From Cohnella xylanilytica (GTDB lineage: Bacteria; Bacillota; Bacilli; Paenibacillales; Paenibacillaceae): DNA of 64,000 nucleotides. The notes under the pieces were generated by a model that did not search any database, was not told where the DNA came from, and saw only the letters and a list, made by a program, of their open reading frames with translations. The DNA lies in contig NZ_JACJVR010000005.1 in assembly GCF_014212175.1 (NCBI RefSeq), positions 124,001-188,000 of the forward strand, written 5' to 3'. Shown piece after piece: positions 1 to 8,164 of the stretch (the first letter of the stretch is position 1; every line of letters begins with the position of its first letter). Made by a program: the position numbers and the translations under genes.

Positions 1-1
1 C

Positions 2-619
2 TTCTTCACCGACGAGCTGATCGACGCGATCGCGAGCAACCCGAAGATCTGCAACTATATCGACATGCCTCTTCAGCATAGCGAAGACCGCATTCTGAAG
101 CGGATGCGCCGTCCCGGCCGGCAGCGCGACGTGCGCGAGCTCGTCGCCAAGATCCGCGCCCGCATTCCGGACGTCGCGCTCCGGACTTCGATGATCGTCG
201 GCTTCCCGGGCGAGACGGAGGAGGACTTCGCCAATCTGTGCGACTTCGTCCGCGAGATGAAGTTCGACCGCCTCGGCGTCTTCACGTACTCCAGGGAAGA
301 GGACACTCCGGCGGACCGTCTTCCGGAAGAGGACCATCTCCCCGACGAGGTGAAGCAATACCGCGCGCATACGCTGATGGAGATTCAACGCGAGGTCGCG
401 CAGCAGAATTCGGCCAAGTACGTCGGGCGTACGATCGACGTTCTGGTGGAGAAGTACGACGGCCGCAGCGACGTGTTCATCGGCCGGAGCCAATACGACG
501 CGCCCGAAGTGGACGGCGAGGTGTTCATCACCGGCTGCCGCCCGGAGATCGGCGAGATTCGCAAGGTCCGCATCACCCATGCCTACGAGTACGATTTGTC
601 GGGGGAGGGAATCGCTTGA
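2..619 (+). CDS. rimO: Ribosomal protein S12 methylthiotransferase RimO, C-terminal part
   Basis: The 5' end lies outside the window; the reading frame is open from base 2. RimO is a radical-SAM enzyme that adds a methylthio group to an aspartate of ribosomal protein S12. Visible are the DMPLQH segment, the LKRMRR motif just after it, the [12 protein letters not shown] segment shared by methylthiotransferases, and a C-terminal TRAM-like region. The radical-SAM cysteine motif would lie upstream. The related MiaB at 19650 differs by having LPMQSGS at the same place, which supports RimO here. The stop overlaps the TTG start of pgsA, so the two are probably co-translated. The rimO-pgsA-cinA-recA order is common in Bacillales. 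Confidence 0.93.
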   Translation, partial: FFTDELIDAIASNPKICNYIDMPLQHSEDRILKRMRRPGRQRDVRELVAKIRARIPDVALRTSMIVGFPGETEEDFANLCDFVREMKFDRLGVFTYSREEDTPADRLPEEDHLPDEVKQYRAHTLMEIQREVAQQNSAKYVGRTIDVLVEKYDGRSDVFIGRSQYDAPEVDGEVFITGCRPEIGEIRKVRITHAYEYDLSGEGIA

Positions 620-1239
620 ATCTGGCGAACCGGATTACGCTCGCGCGCATTTTTCTCGTCCCGATCGTGGCGTTCTTCCTGCTGATTAAGCTGAACGTCT
701 CGCCGCTGAACATCGGCAGCTACTCGATCTCCTACAACCAGATCTTCGCGCTGCTGCTGTTCATTCTCGCGGCCAGCACGGACGGGCTGGACGGCTATAT
801 CGCCCGCAAGCGCAAGATCGTGACCAATCTCGGCAAGCTGCTCGATCCGCTCGCGGATAAGCTGCTGGTCGGCGCGGTGCTCATCTCGCTCGTCGAGATG
901 GGCAAGCTCGACGCCTGGGTCGCCATCGTCATCATCAGCCGCGAATGGGCGGTGACGGGCCTGCGCCAGGTGGCGCTGCTCGAAGGCGTCGTTCTCGCGG
1001 CGAGCAAATGGGGCAAGTGGAAGACGACGATCCAGATCGCGATGATCGTCGTGCTGCTGCTCAACAACCTGCCGTTCGAATTCATCCACGTTCCGGTCGA
1101 TACGATCGTCGTATGGGCGGCCGCGATCATCACCGTCTACTCGGGGATCGACTACTTCGTGAAGAACAAGACTCTGATTATCGAATCTTCGAATTCGGGA
1201 CCGGGTTCCGGTTCCAAAGAGGTGAAGCGCGACGCATGA
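616..1239 (+). CDS. pgsA: CDP-diacylglycerol-glycerol-3-phosphate 3-phosphatidyltransferase PgsA
   Basis: This integral membrane enzyme makes phosphatidylglycerol phosphate, the first committed step to phosphatidylglycerol. The 207-residue product carries the full CDP-alcohol phosphotransferase signature (DG-x2-AR-x8-G-x3-D-x3-D) in the stretch DGLDGYIARKRKIVTNLG followed by KLLDPLADK, and several hydrophobic helices. The chosen start is TTG at 616: it is preceded by the purine-rich gggggaggga, gives the usual MNLANRITLARI beginning, and overlaps the rimO stop. The 3' end overlaps the ATG of cinA (ATGA), indicating translational coupling. Confidence 0.95.
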   Translation: MNLANRITLARIFLVPIVAFFLLIKLNVSPLNIGSYSISYNQIFALLLFILAASTDGLDGYIARKRKIVTNLGKLLDPLADKLLVGAVLISLVEMGKLDAWVAIVIISREWAVTGLRQVALLEGVVLAASKWGKWKTTIQIAMIVVLLLNNLPFEFIHVPVDTIVVWAAAIITVYSGIDYFVKNKTLIIESSNSGPGSGSKEVKRDA

Positions 1240-2489
1240 GAGCGGAGATTATCGCGGTCGGGACGGAGCTGCTTCTCGGCCAGATCGTCAACACGAACGC
1301 CCAGTATCTGTCGCAAGGCCTGGCAGAGCTGGGCATTGACGTTTATTACCAGACGGTCGTGGGAGACAACGCGGATCGGATCCGGGCGGCGATCGAGACG
1401 GCGCGGGGACGGGCGGACCTGCTCGTGTTCACGGGCGGGCTCGGGCCTACGCTCGACGACTTGACGCGGGACGTGCTGGCCGCCTATCTCGGGCGCGCCA
1501 TCGTCACGCACGAGCCGACGATGCGCAAGATCGAGGAGCTGTTCATGGGACGCGGCACGGCCTTCGTGGAGAGCAATCGCAGGCAGGCGCACCTCGTGGA
1601 AGGGGCGACCCCTCTGCGCAACGACACGGGCCTTGCCGTCGGCAACGCCTTGTCCGTCGATGGGACTCATTATCTATTGCTGCCGGGACCGCCGCGCGAG
1701 ATGAAGCCGATGTTCGAGAACGACGGCAGAACGTGGCTGCGGGGCGCGCTCGGGGAGGCGAACGCGCTTCATTCGGTCATGCTCAAGTTCAGCGGGATCG
1801 GCGAATCGATGCTGGAGGATCTGCTTATCGACCTCATCCGCGAGCAGAACGACCCGACGATCGCCCCTTACGCGAAGGAAGGGGAGGTCGCGATCCGCGT
1901 CTCGACGAAGGCGGGGAACGCAGAGGAAGCGGCGAGGAAGCTGGAGCCGACGCTGCAGGAGATCCGTTCGCGCACGAAGGGATACTTGTACGCGGAAGAG
2001 GACATCCCGCTCGAGGCGGCGGTCGTCCGCCTGCTGGAGCAGAAGCGGATGACGCTGACGGTCGCGGAGAGCTGCACGGGCGGCATGATCGCCGCGGCGC
2101 TGACGACGGTGCCGGGAAGCGCGGACGCGTTCCTGGGCGGCGTCGTCAGCTACAGCAACGCGGTGAAGCACAGGCAGCTCGGCGTGCCGATGGAGTTGCT
2201 GGAAGGCGAGGGCGCGCCCGGCGCCGTCAGCCCGGAGACGGCCGCCGCGATGGCCGAAGGCGCCCGCGCGATCGCGGACGCCGACTTCTCGCTGTCGGCG
2301 ACCGGCGTGGCGGGCCCGGCCGGCTCCGAAGGCAAGCCGGTCGGCCTTGTGTACGTCGGCCTCGCCGAGCGAGGGAAGCCGACGCGCGTAGAGAAGCTGC
2401 AGCTGTCGGGCGACCGGCAAGGCATCCGCATTCGCGCGACGAAGCGGGCGCTGCATCTGCTGTGGCAGTCGCTGAGCGGGCAGGAGTAG
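1236..2489 (+). CDS. cinA: CinA family protein (competence/damage-inducible, NMN amidohydrolase type)
   Basis: The 417-residue protein has the two-domain CinA layout. The N-terminal molybdopterin-binding-like domain starts MRAEIIAVGTELLLGQ and contains FTGGLGPTLDD. The C-terminal amidohydrolase domain has AESCTGGMIAAALT and the GAVSPETAAAMAEGAR segment. In characterised homologues the C-terminal domain deamidates NMN, and in naturally competent Gram-positives cinA is transcribed with recA. Here a strong terminator and 760 bases separate it from recA, so direct cotranscription looks less likely. The start is the ATG that overlaps the pgsA stop, with AGAGGTG about 12 bases upstream. Confidence 0.93.
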   Translation: MRAEIIAVGTELLLGQIVNTNAQYLSQGLAELGIDVYYQTVVGDNADRIRAAIETARGRADLLVFTGGLGPTLDDLTRDVLAAYLGRAIVTHEPTMRKIEELFMGRGTAFVESNRRQAHLVEGATPLRNDTGLAVGNALSVDGTHYLLLPGPPREMKPMFENDGRTWLRGALGEANALHSVMLKFSGIGESMLEDLLIDLIREQNDPTIAPYAKEGEVAIRVSTKAGNAEEAARKLEPTLQEIRSRTKGYLYAEEDIPLEAAVVRLLEQKRMTLTVAESCTGGMIAAALTTVPGSADAFLGGVVSYSNAVKHRQLGVPMELLEGEGAPGAVSPETAAAMAEGARAIADADFSLSATGVAGPAGSEGKPVGLVYVGLAERGKPTRVEKLQLSGDRQGIRIRATKRALHLLWQSLSGQE

Positions 2490-2591
2490 AGGAACGCGGG
2501 CAGGAGCAAGAGAGCAGGGCCGTGGGCATAAGAGGGCGGCCAGAACGCCTTTCGGTTTTTCGCGTAGCTGTGGGTCTAATTGGTCTATTCG

Positions 2592-2624
2592 AGCGGCAGT
2601 TCTTGGGGAACTGCCGCTTTTTGC
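2592..2624 (+). terminator. Intrinsic terminator after cinA
   Basis: A perfect 11-bp stem (2592-2602 with 2608-2618, agcggcagttc / gaactgccgct) with a 5-base loop is followed by TTTTTG. It closes the rimO-pgsA-cinA transcription unit. Confidence 0.8.
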
Positions 2625-2764
2625 GGTTGATTGTGCGGGTCCGCGTCGCGGATGCGGGGTGCGTCTCGTAGCGCCGAAGTGCCGGGTGAACGCTAAAGGT
2701 GTGCAGAGTGTCGGAGTACCGGGAACGGGCTCCATTTAGGCTCCGTAACCCTCGGTGCGACTGA

Positions 2765-2956
2765 AACCGCCGTTTTGGTGGTTAGAGGGCAGGAGTGCCG
2801 GTTAGAGCCCGTGCAACCGCCATTTTGGAGGTTAGAGAGCCGGAGAGCCGGGTAGAGCCCGCTGCAGCCGCCATTTTGGAGGTTAGAGAGCCAGGAATGC
2901 CGGGTAGAGCCCGCTGCAACCGCCGTTTTGGTGGTTAGCAGAGCCGGAGCGCCGGG
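2765..2956. repeat. Four tandem ~51-bp repeats upstream of recA
   Basis: Unit starts lie at 2765, 2815, 2866 and 2918, with lengths of 50, 51 and 52 and a final partial unit of about 39. Each begins with an imperfect hairpin of the form aaccgcc-N-tttt-ggNggtt, then gttagag, a variable purine-rich stretch, and gggtagagcccgctgc. Units 2 and 3 are nearly identical. No ORF with a ribosome-binding site covers the array. The function is unknown; it lies in the cinA-recA gap, where the remaining bases (2625-2764 and 2957-3070) show nothing recognisable. Confidence 0.85.
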
Positions 2957-3075
2957 AATTACCCTCTTCGTTCGCTAGACCGGCCCTCATCCATAACCCC
3001 ATAGAGAAGAGACGTCGCTTATCGCCAATCGTTGCGCATAATTGGGGCGACTTTGTGACAAAATTCGCTAAAAGG

Positions 3076-3160
3076 CTTGTCAACTTTACGGCCATATGGT
3101 AAAGTTTTTATGAAAGTTGCGGAAGAACCGTAGCGAAGATTACTTTGCTGCGGTTTTTTT
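3076..3160 (+). ncRNA. Candidate small RNA: promoter, inverted repeat and strong terminator upstream of recA
   Basis: A possible promoter (TTGTCA near 3077, TAAAGT near 3100) overlaps an inverted repeat ACTTTAC (3083-3089) / GTAAAGT (3099-3105). It is followed within about 20 bases by a 13-bp stem (3126-3138 with 3143-3155, loop atta) and a run of T. The terminator ends just before the recA LexA box. The transcript would be only about 50 nt and includes an unsupported 7-codon ORF at 3110. This could be a regulatory RNA, a leader or just an isolating terminator; only the hairpin is certain. Confidence 0.4.
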
Positions 3161-3162
3161 AT
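3126..3162 (+). terminator. Strong intrinsic terminator just upstream of the recA promoter
   Basis: The stem aaccgtagcgaag / ctttgctgcggtt has 13 pairs including two G-U, a 4-base loop and at least seven T after it. It isolates recA from upstream transcription. Confidence 0.8.
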
Positions 3163-3172
3163 ACAAGTCAAT

Positions 3173-3186
3173 CGAACGAATGTTCG
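3173..3186. promoter_or_regulatory. LexA (SOS) box at recA
   Basis: CGAACGAATGTTCG matches the Bacillus/Gram-positive LexA consensus CGAACNNNNGTTCG in all fixed positions and is a perfect dyad in its arms. It sits 9 bases upstream of the recA -35 element, so recA is expected to be damage-inducible. Confidence 0.92.
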
Positions 3187-3194
3187 CAAAAAGC

Positions 3195-3223
3195 TTGGCA
3201 AACGCACCAAAAGAAGGTATGAT
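3195..3223 (+). promoter_or_regulatory. Sigma-A promoter of recA
   Basis: TTGGCA (3195-3200), a 17-base spacer and TATGAT (3218-3223), located about 30 bases before the recA start and directly downstream of the LexA box. Confidence 0.8.
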
Positions 3224-3252
3224 TAAACTATAATAAAGATAAGGATGTGGGT

Positions 3253-4320
3253 GTGTTGTCCGATCGTCGCGCCGCATTAGAGATGGCTTTGCGCCAGATT
3301 GAGAAGCAATTCGGCAAAGGTTCTATCATGAAGTTGGGAGAGACCGCTCAACTGCAAGTAGAGACGTATTCGAGCGGAGCCCTCGCCTTGGACATCGCCC
3401 TCGGGATCGGCGGATTCCCGCGGGGACGGATTATCGAAGTCTACGGACCGGAATCCTCCGGTAAGACGACGGTCGCCCTGCACGCGATCGCGGAAGTGCA
3501 GAAGGCCGGCGGCCAAGCGGCGTTCATCGACGCCGAGCACGCCCTCGACCCGATCTACGCCCGCAACCTGGGTGTCAACATCGACGAGCTGCTGCTCAGC
3601 CAGCCGGACACCGGCGAACAGGCACTGGAGATCGCCGAAGCGCTCGTGCGCAGCGGCGCCGTCGACATCATCGTCGTCGACTCGGTCGCGGCGCTCGTGC
3701 CGAAGGCCGAGATCGAAGGCGACATGGGCGACTCCTTCGTCGGCCTGCAGGCGCGCCTGATGTCCCAGGCGATGCGGAAGCTGTCCGGCGCGATCAGCAA
3801 GTCGAAGTCGATTGCGATCTTCATCAACCAGCTGCGCGAGAAGGTCGGCGTCATGTTCGGCAACCCCGAGACGACGCCGGGCGGACGCGCGCTGAAGTTC
3901 TACGCCAGCGTACGGCTGGACGTTCGCCGCATCGAGTCGATCAAGCAAGGCAACGACGTGGTCGGCAACCGCACCCGCATCAAGGTCGTGAAGAACAAGG
4001 TGGCGCCTCCGTTCAAGCAAGCGGAGCTGGACATCATGTACGGCGAAGGGATCTCGAAGGAAGGCAGCATCATCGATATCGGAACGGAATTGGATATCGT
4101 GCAGAAGAGCGGCGCCTGGTTCTCCTTCAACGGCGAACGTCTCGGTCAAGGGCGCGAGAACGCGAAGCAGTTCCTGAAGGACAACCCTGCGCTGTCCGGC
4201 CAGATCGAGCAGCAGATCCGGGAAGCGACGCTCAGCGCGGACGCCATTAGCAAGTCCGCGGCCGCCGCTCAACCGGACGACGACGAAGACGACAGCGAAT
4301 TCGCCGACGAGCTGGAATAA
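3253..4320 (+). CDS. recA: DNA recombination/repair protein RecA
   Basis: RecA forms filaments on single-stranded DNA, catalyses strand exchange and triggers LexA self-cleavage. The ~355-residue product has the Walker A motif GPESSGKT, the [18 protein letters not shown] segment, the INQLREK loop and an acidic C-terminus ([14 protein letters not shown]). Bacillales RecA normally begins [19 protein letters not shown]. The AAGGA at 3241-3245 suits GTG 3253 (7-base gap) or TTG 3256 (10-base gap), and is too close to GTG 3247, which is also in frame. A LexA box and a clear promoter lie upstream, and recX follows after a hairpin. Confidence 0.97.
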   Translation: MLSDRRAALEMALRQIEKQFGKGSIMKLGETAQLQVETYSSGALALDIALGIGGFPRGRIIEVYGPESSGKTTVALHAIAEVQKAGGQAAFIDAEHALDPIYARNLGVNIDELLLSQPDTGEQALEIAEALVRSGAVDIIVVDSVAALVPKAEIEGDMGDSFVGLQARLMSQAMRKLSGAISKSKSIAIFINQLREKVGVMFGNPETTPGGRALKFYASVRLDVRRIESIKQGNDVVGNRTRIKVVKNKVAPPFKQAELDIMYGEGISKEGSIIDIGTELDIVQKSGAWFSFNGERLGQGRENAKQFLKDNPALSGQIEQQIREATLSADAISKSAAAAQPDDDEDDSEFADELE

Positions 4321-4386
4321 CCGTTCCGCGTCTCTTGAGAGGCGTCGATTCGGGAGAGGAACCGAACCTGACACGTTACGGCAATA

Positions 4387-4418
4387 GGGTATCCGCATCC
4401 GTGCGGATACCCTTTCCA
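4387..4418 (+). terminator. recA-recX intergenic hairpin
   Basis: A perfect 11-bp stem gggtatccgca / tgcggataccc with a 4-base loop is followed by a short T-rich tail (tttccattt). It probably lowers read-through from recA into recX, whose ribosome-binding site starts about 10 bases later. Confidence 0.6.
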
Positions 4419-4438
4419 TTTGAAGGAGGCGAAGGCCG

Positions 4439-5323
4439 ATGCGACGGCGGGATGAAGAGCAGAAGAAGGAATGGGACGGAGCGGCGACCGAATCCGGCGA
4501 CGGCCGAAGCGACCTCGATTCCGCGGCCTCCGAAGCCGGCCTGCAAGCGGTTGGCGCAGTCGTGGCGGCCTCCGAAGCCGGCTTGCAAGCGGATGGCGCG
4601 GTCGTGACGGCCGTCGAGGCCGATCCGAAGCGACGGGCGATGTACCGGATTACGGTCGCCGTCGCCGGAGGCGCAGAGCCCGAGCTGCTGAGCGTACACG
4701 AGGACACGCTGATCGAATGGAGGCTGCTCAAGGGGCGAACGCTGACGACGGAGGAATGGGCGGCCCTGCGCAAGACCGAGGAGGTCGAACAGGCGTACCG
4801 GGCTTCCTTGAATATGCTCGACCGCAAGGCGAGAACGAAGAAGGAGCTGGAGACGGCCTTGAAGCGCAAAGGGCATTCCCCTGAAGCAATCGCGGCTTGT
4901 TTGGACAGACTAACTTCCCACCGCCTTGTGGACGATACGGCCTACGCGAAGCGATACGCGGAGCAGAAGGTCGCGAACCAGCGCAAAGGCAGCCGTCTCG
5001 TCCGCCAGGAGCTGCTGCAGCGCGGCGTGAAGAAGAACGATGTCGAACAGGCGATCTCTTCTCTGGACGCCAAGGCGGAGAGGCGATCGGCTCTCGAGCT
5101 CGCCCGCAAGCGGTGGCCCTCGACGAAGGGCGACACCCGCCGCGAACGCGAATACAGGCTGATGGCGGTGCTGCAGCGGAGAGGCTACCCCGCGGGAGTG
5201 GCGCTCGAAGCGGTGAAGAAGGCCGCCGACGAGGCGGGGGATTCGCGGGGAAGCGAAGGATCGGATTGGGACGGGATCGATGAAGCGATGGATACCGGCA
5301 TGTACGGAGCTTACGAGGAGTAG
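4439..5323 (+). CDS. recX: Regulatory protein RecX
   Basis: RecX modulates RecA filament growth. The conserved part (about residues 115-285) has the repeated three-helix modules of the family, including ASLNMLDRKARTKKELETAL, HRLVDDTAYAKRYAEQK and RGVKKNDVEQAI. The start is ATG 4439 with GAAGGAGG 9 bases upstream. The N-terminal ~60 residues are unusual: a 42-bp unit is duplicated in tandem (4523-4564 and 4565-4606), giving the peptide AASEAGLQA-V/D-GAVV twice. The product is therefore longer (294 residues) than most RecX proteins. Confidence 0.9.
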   Translation: MRRRDEEQKKEWDGAATESGDGRSDLDSAASEAGLQAVGAVVAASEAGLQADGAVVTAVEADPKRRAMYRITVAVAGGAEPELLSVHEDTLIEWRLLKGRTLTTEEWAALRKTEEVEQAYRASLNMLDRKARTKKELETALKRKGHSPEAIAACLDRLTSHRLVDDTAYAKRYAEQKVANQRKGSRLVRQELLQRGVKKNDVEQAISSLDAKAERRSALELARKRWPSTKGDTRREREYRLMAVLQRRGYPAGVALEAVKKAADEAGDSRGSEGSDWDGIDEAMDTGMYGAYEE

Positions 5324-5337
5324 CCGGGTTGCTTTGC

Positions 5338-5367
5338 TTGACAATCCATTTTCATAACAGATACAAT
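5338..5367 (+). promoter_or_regulatory. Sigma-A promoter of rny
   Basis: TTGACA (5338-5343), an 18-base spacer and TACAAT (5362-5367), starting 15 bases after the recX stop and leaving a leader of roughly 160 bases before rny. Confidence 0.75.
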
Positions 5368-5536
5368 GATCCTGTATTCCATCTTTTCATTCCGAACCCT
5401 TTTTCCTTCCAAAAAACGATTCGGAATCCGATTTTTCGACTTTTTTACGACAGAAATGAGACGGTTTAGAGACCGGCAAACAATTTCATAAGTGTCCCAA
5501 GCGATGCCTTGGCGATGCAACGAGGAGGTGAAGACC

Positions 5537-7078
5537 ATGGCCACCTGGATTTGGGTCTTGATCGTAATCGTTGTTGGCGCGCTTTTCTTTGGGATCGGTT
5601 ATGTGGTACGCAAGTCCATTGCGGAAGCGAAGATATCCAGCGCCGAACAGGCTGCCCGTCAAATTGTGGAGAACGCCAAGAAGGAAGCGGACGCCACTCG
5701 CAAGGAGACGGTTCTGGAAGCCAAAGACGAGGTGCACAAGCTCCGTAACGAAGCCGAGCGCGACATCCGCGACCGGCGCAACGAGATTCAGCGTCAAGAG
5801 CGTCGTCTGGTGCAGAAGGAAGAATCGCTGGACCGGAAGATGGAAGCGCTGGAACGCAAAGAGGAGCAAGTCGCCAACAAGGAGAAACGAATCGAAGAGA
5901 TCCAAGATCAGATCGAGACGCTTCATAAGCAACAAATCAGCGAGCTGGAGAGAATCTCGAACCTCACGATGGAAGACGCGAAGCAGCTCATCCTGACGAC
6001 CGTCGAACAGGAAGTGCGGCACGAGACCGCCCAGCTGATCAAGGACATCGAGCAACAAGCGAAGGAAGAAGCGGACAAACGCGCCCGCGACATCATCTCG
6101 CTCGCGATCCAGCGCTGCGCCGCGGATCACGTGGCGGAGACGACGGTATCCGTCGTGTCGCTGCCGAACGAAGAGATGAAGGGCCGCATCATCGGCCGCG
6201 AAGGCCGCAATATCCGGGCGCTCGAGACGTTGACGGGGATCGACCTCATCATCGACGACACGCCGGAAGCGGTCATCCTGTCCGGGTTCGATCCGATTCG
6301 CCGCGAGATCGCTCGCACCTCCCTCGAGAAGCTGGTCGCCGACGGACGCATCCATCCGGCCCGCATCGAAGAGATGGTCGAGAAGTCCCGCAAGGAAGTG
6401 GACGAGAGAATCCGGGAATACGGCGAGCAAGCCACCTTCGAGGTTGGCGTGCACGGCCTGCATCCGGATCTGATCAAGATTCTCGGACGTTTGAAGTTCC
6501 GGACGAGCTACGGCCAGAACGTGCTCAAGCACTCGATGGAAGTGGCTTATCTGACCGGACTGATGGCGGCGGAGCTCGGAGAAGACGTATCGCTCGCCAA
6601 ACGCGCCGGCTTGCTGCATGATATCGGCAAGGCGCTCGACCACGAAGTGGAAGGTTCGCATGTCGAGATCGGCGTAGAATTGGCGAAGAAATACAAAGAG
6701 CATCCGGTCGTCATCAACAGCATCGCCTCCCACCACGGCGACGTCGAAGCGACTTCGGTCATCGCGATGCTCGTCGGAGCGGCGGACGCGCTCAGCGCGG
6801 CGCGCCCCGGAGCGAGGAGGGAGACGCTCGAGACCTACATCAAGCGGCTCGAGAAGCTGGAAGAGATCTCGGAATCGTTCGAGGGCGTCGACAAGTCGTA
6901 CGCGATCCAGGCCGGACGCGAAGTTCGCGTCATGGTCCAGCCGGAGAAGATCGACGACGCGGAAGCGTTCCGCCTCGCCCGCGACATCACGAAGAAAATC
7001 GAGGACGAGCTGGATTATCCGGGGCATATCAAGGTCACGGTCATCCGCGAGACTCGTGCGGTGGAGTACGCCAAATAA
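5537..7078 (+). CDS. rny: Ribonuclease Y
   Basis: RNase Y is the membrane-anchored endoribonuclease that starts bulk mRNA turnover in many Firmicutes. The 513-residue protein has an N-terminal membrane helix (about residues 4-24), a long charged coiled coil (30-200), a KH domain ([15 protein letters not shown]) and an HD domain with [10 protein letters not shown]. Start ATG 5537 is preceded by GAGGAGGTG, the best ribosome-binding site in the region; an upstream in-frame ATG at 5492 has none. In Bacillus its activity is tuned by a complex containing RicA, encoded here at 21339. Confidence 0.96.
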   Translation: MATWIWVLIVIVVGALFFGIGYVVRKSIAEAKISSAEQAARQIVENAKKEADATRKETVLEAKDEVHKLRNEAERDIRDRRNEIQRQERRLVQKEESLDRKMEALERKEEQVANKEKRIEEIQDQIETLHKQQISELERISNLTMEDAKQLILTTVEQEVRHETAQLIKDIEQQAKEEADKRARDIISLAIQRCAADHVAETTVSVVSLPNEEMKGRIIGREGRNIRALETLTGIDLIIDDTPEAVILSGFDPIRREIARTSLEKLVADGRIHPARIEEMVEKSRKEVDERIREYGEQATFEVGVHGLHPDLIKILGRLKFRTSYGQNVLKHSMEVAYLTGLMAAELGEDVSLAKRAGLLHDIGKALDHEVEGSHVEIGVELAKKYKEHPVVINSIASHHGDVEATSVIAMLVGAADALSAARPGARRETLETYIKRLEKLEEISESFEGVDKSYAIQAGREVRVMVQPEKIDDAEAFRLARDITKKIEDELDYPGHIKVTVIRETRAVEYAK

Positions 7079-7092
7079 GTTTCGGGAAGCTT

Positions 7093-7136
7093 AAGAAGTG
7101 GCTGCGGCAGCATAGCGCGGCCACTTCTTCCCTTTC
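7093..7136 (+). terminator. Intrinsic terminator after rny
   Basis: Stem aagaagtggctgcg (7093-7106) with cgcggccacttctt (7116-7129), 14 pairs with one G-U, followed by ccctttccc. It may only partly separate rny from ymdB. Confidence 0.65.
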
Positions 7137-7201
7137 CCGGAGGAAGCATCGAAGCAAGACGCGGCGAGCCGTCCGGCCGCCGCGACAAAGGAGCCAACTG
7201 G

Positions 7202-7996
7202 ATGAAAGTCGTATTCATAGGAGATATCGTGGGCAACGTCGGACGCGATACGGTCAAGCGCCTGCTGCCTTGGATCAAGGATAAATACCAGCCGCACGTC
7301 ATCATCGCCAACGGCGAGAACGCCGCCGGAGGACGCGGCATCAACGCCGCGATCGCCCGCGAGCTGTTCGAGTGGGGCGTTCACGGCATCACGATGGGCA
7401 ATCATACATGGGATAACCGGGACATCTTCGAGTTCATCGACGACGAGCCTCGGCTGATCCGTCCCGCCAACCTGCCGCCGGGAACGCCGGGCGCCGGCAG
7501 CGCGGTCATCAAGGTCGGCAACAAGGAGCTGGCCATCGTCAACCTGATCGGGCGGACGTTCCTGCCGCCGTCGGACTGCCCGTTCCGGGCCGCGGACGAG
7601 ATCGTGGACGAGCTGCGCCGGAAGCACCGCTGCATCCTGGTCGACTTCCACGCCGAAGCGACGAGCGAGAAGATCGCGATGGGCTGGCATCTCGACGGCC
7701 GGGCATCGCTCGTCGTCGGCACGCATACGCACGTGCAGACGAACGACGACCGCATCCTCCCGGAAGGGACCGCTTACGTGACGGACGCCGGCATGACCGG
7801 ACCGAGGGACGGGGTGCTCGGCATGGAGCGGGAGACCGTCATCCGCAAGTTCATGACCGGCCTGCCGGCTCGGTTCCAGGTGGCGGACACGAAGTGGATT
7901 CTGAGCGGCGTCTTCGTCGACATCGACGAAGCGACGGGCAAGGCCGTCAAAGTGCAGACGATCCGGGTCGACGAAGACTCGTGGATCGCGAGCTGA
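7202..7996 (+). CDS. ymdB: YmdB family metallophosphoesterase (cyclic nucleotide phosphodiesterase)
   Basis: The 264-residue protein belongs to the YmdB/TIGR00282 metallophosphoesterases, whose Bacillus member hydrolyses 2',3'-cyclic nucleotides and affects biofilm and motility gene expression. Metal-binding motifs are visible: FIGDIVGNVGRD, NGENAAGG, TMGNHTWDN, DFHAEATSEK and GTHTHVQTNDDR. ATG 7202 follows AAAGGAG. It lies immediately after rny, the standard Bacillales arrangement. In many relatives spoVS follows; here a transport module intervenes. Confidence 0.94.
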   Translation: MKVVFIGDIVGNVGRDTVKRLLPWIKDKYQPHVIIANGENAAGGRGINAAIARELFEWGVHGITMGNHTWDNRDIFEFIDDEPRLIRPANLPPGTPGAGSAVIKVGNKELAIVNLIGRTFLPPSDCPFRAADEIVDELRRKHRCILVDFHAEATSEKIAMGWHLDGRASLVVGTHTHVQTNDDRILPEGTAYVTDAGMTGPRDGVLGMERETVIRKFMTGLPARFQVADTKWILSGVFVDIDEATGKAVKVQTIRVDEDSWIAS

Positions 7997-8021
7997 ACGG
8001 GCCGCGACCCCCATTCCGATC

Positions 8022-8068
8022 AGCCGCTTCGCGGGGCGACTTCCCAAGCCTCGCGTAGCGGCTTTTTC
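8022..8068 (+). terminator. Terminator after ymdB
   Basis: Outer stem agccgct (8022-8028) / agcggct (8057-8063), with further pairing of cgcg inside, followed by TTTTTCC. Confidence 0.65.
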
Positions 8069-8117
8069 CGTATCCGAAGCGACAAGGTCCGCGCTGTTCG
8101 CCTTGCGGGCGGCGATG

Positions 8118-8123
8118 TATAAT
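8118..8123 (+). promoter_or_regulatory. -10 element for the AraC-type regulator
   Basis: A perfect TATAAT lies about 40 bases before the gene. No good -35 is seen, so it may need an activator. Confidence 0.45.
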
Positions 8124-8164
8124 AGAGGGGACTTGCGAAGCAAACGGTGAGAGGTGGCTTGTCC

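Noticed and set aside
2765-2956. CRISPR array in the repeats upstream of recA
   Set aside because: The units are contiguous ~51-bp repeats without unique spacers of constant length, and no cas gene is near.
3277-4869. 530-codon minus-strand frame across recA and recX
   Set aside because: It is antisense to two well-supported genes, has no family features, and is a product of the high third-position GC.
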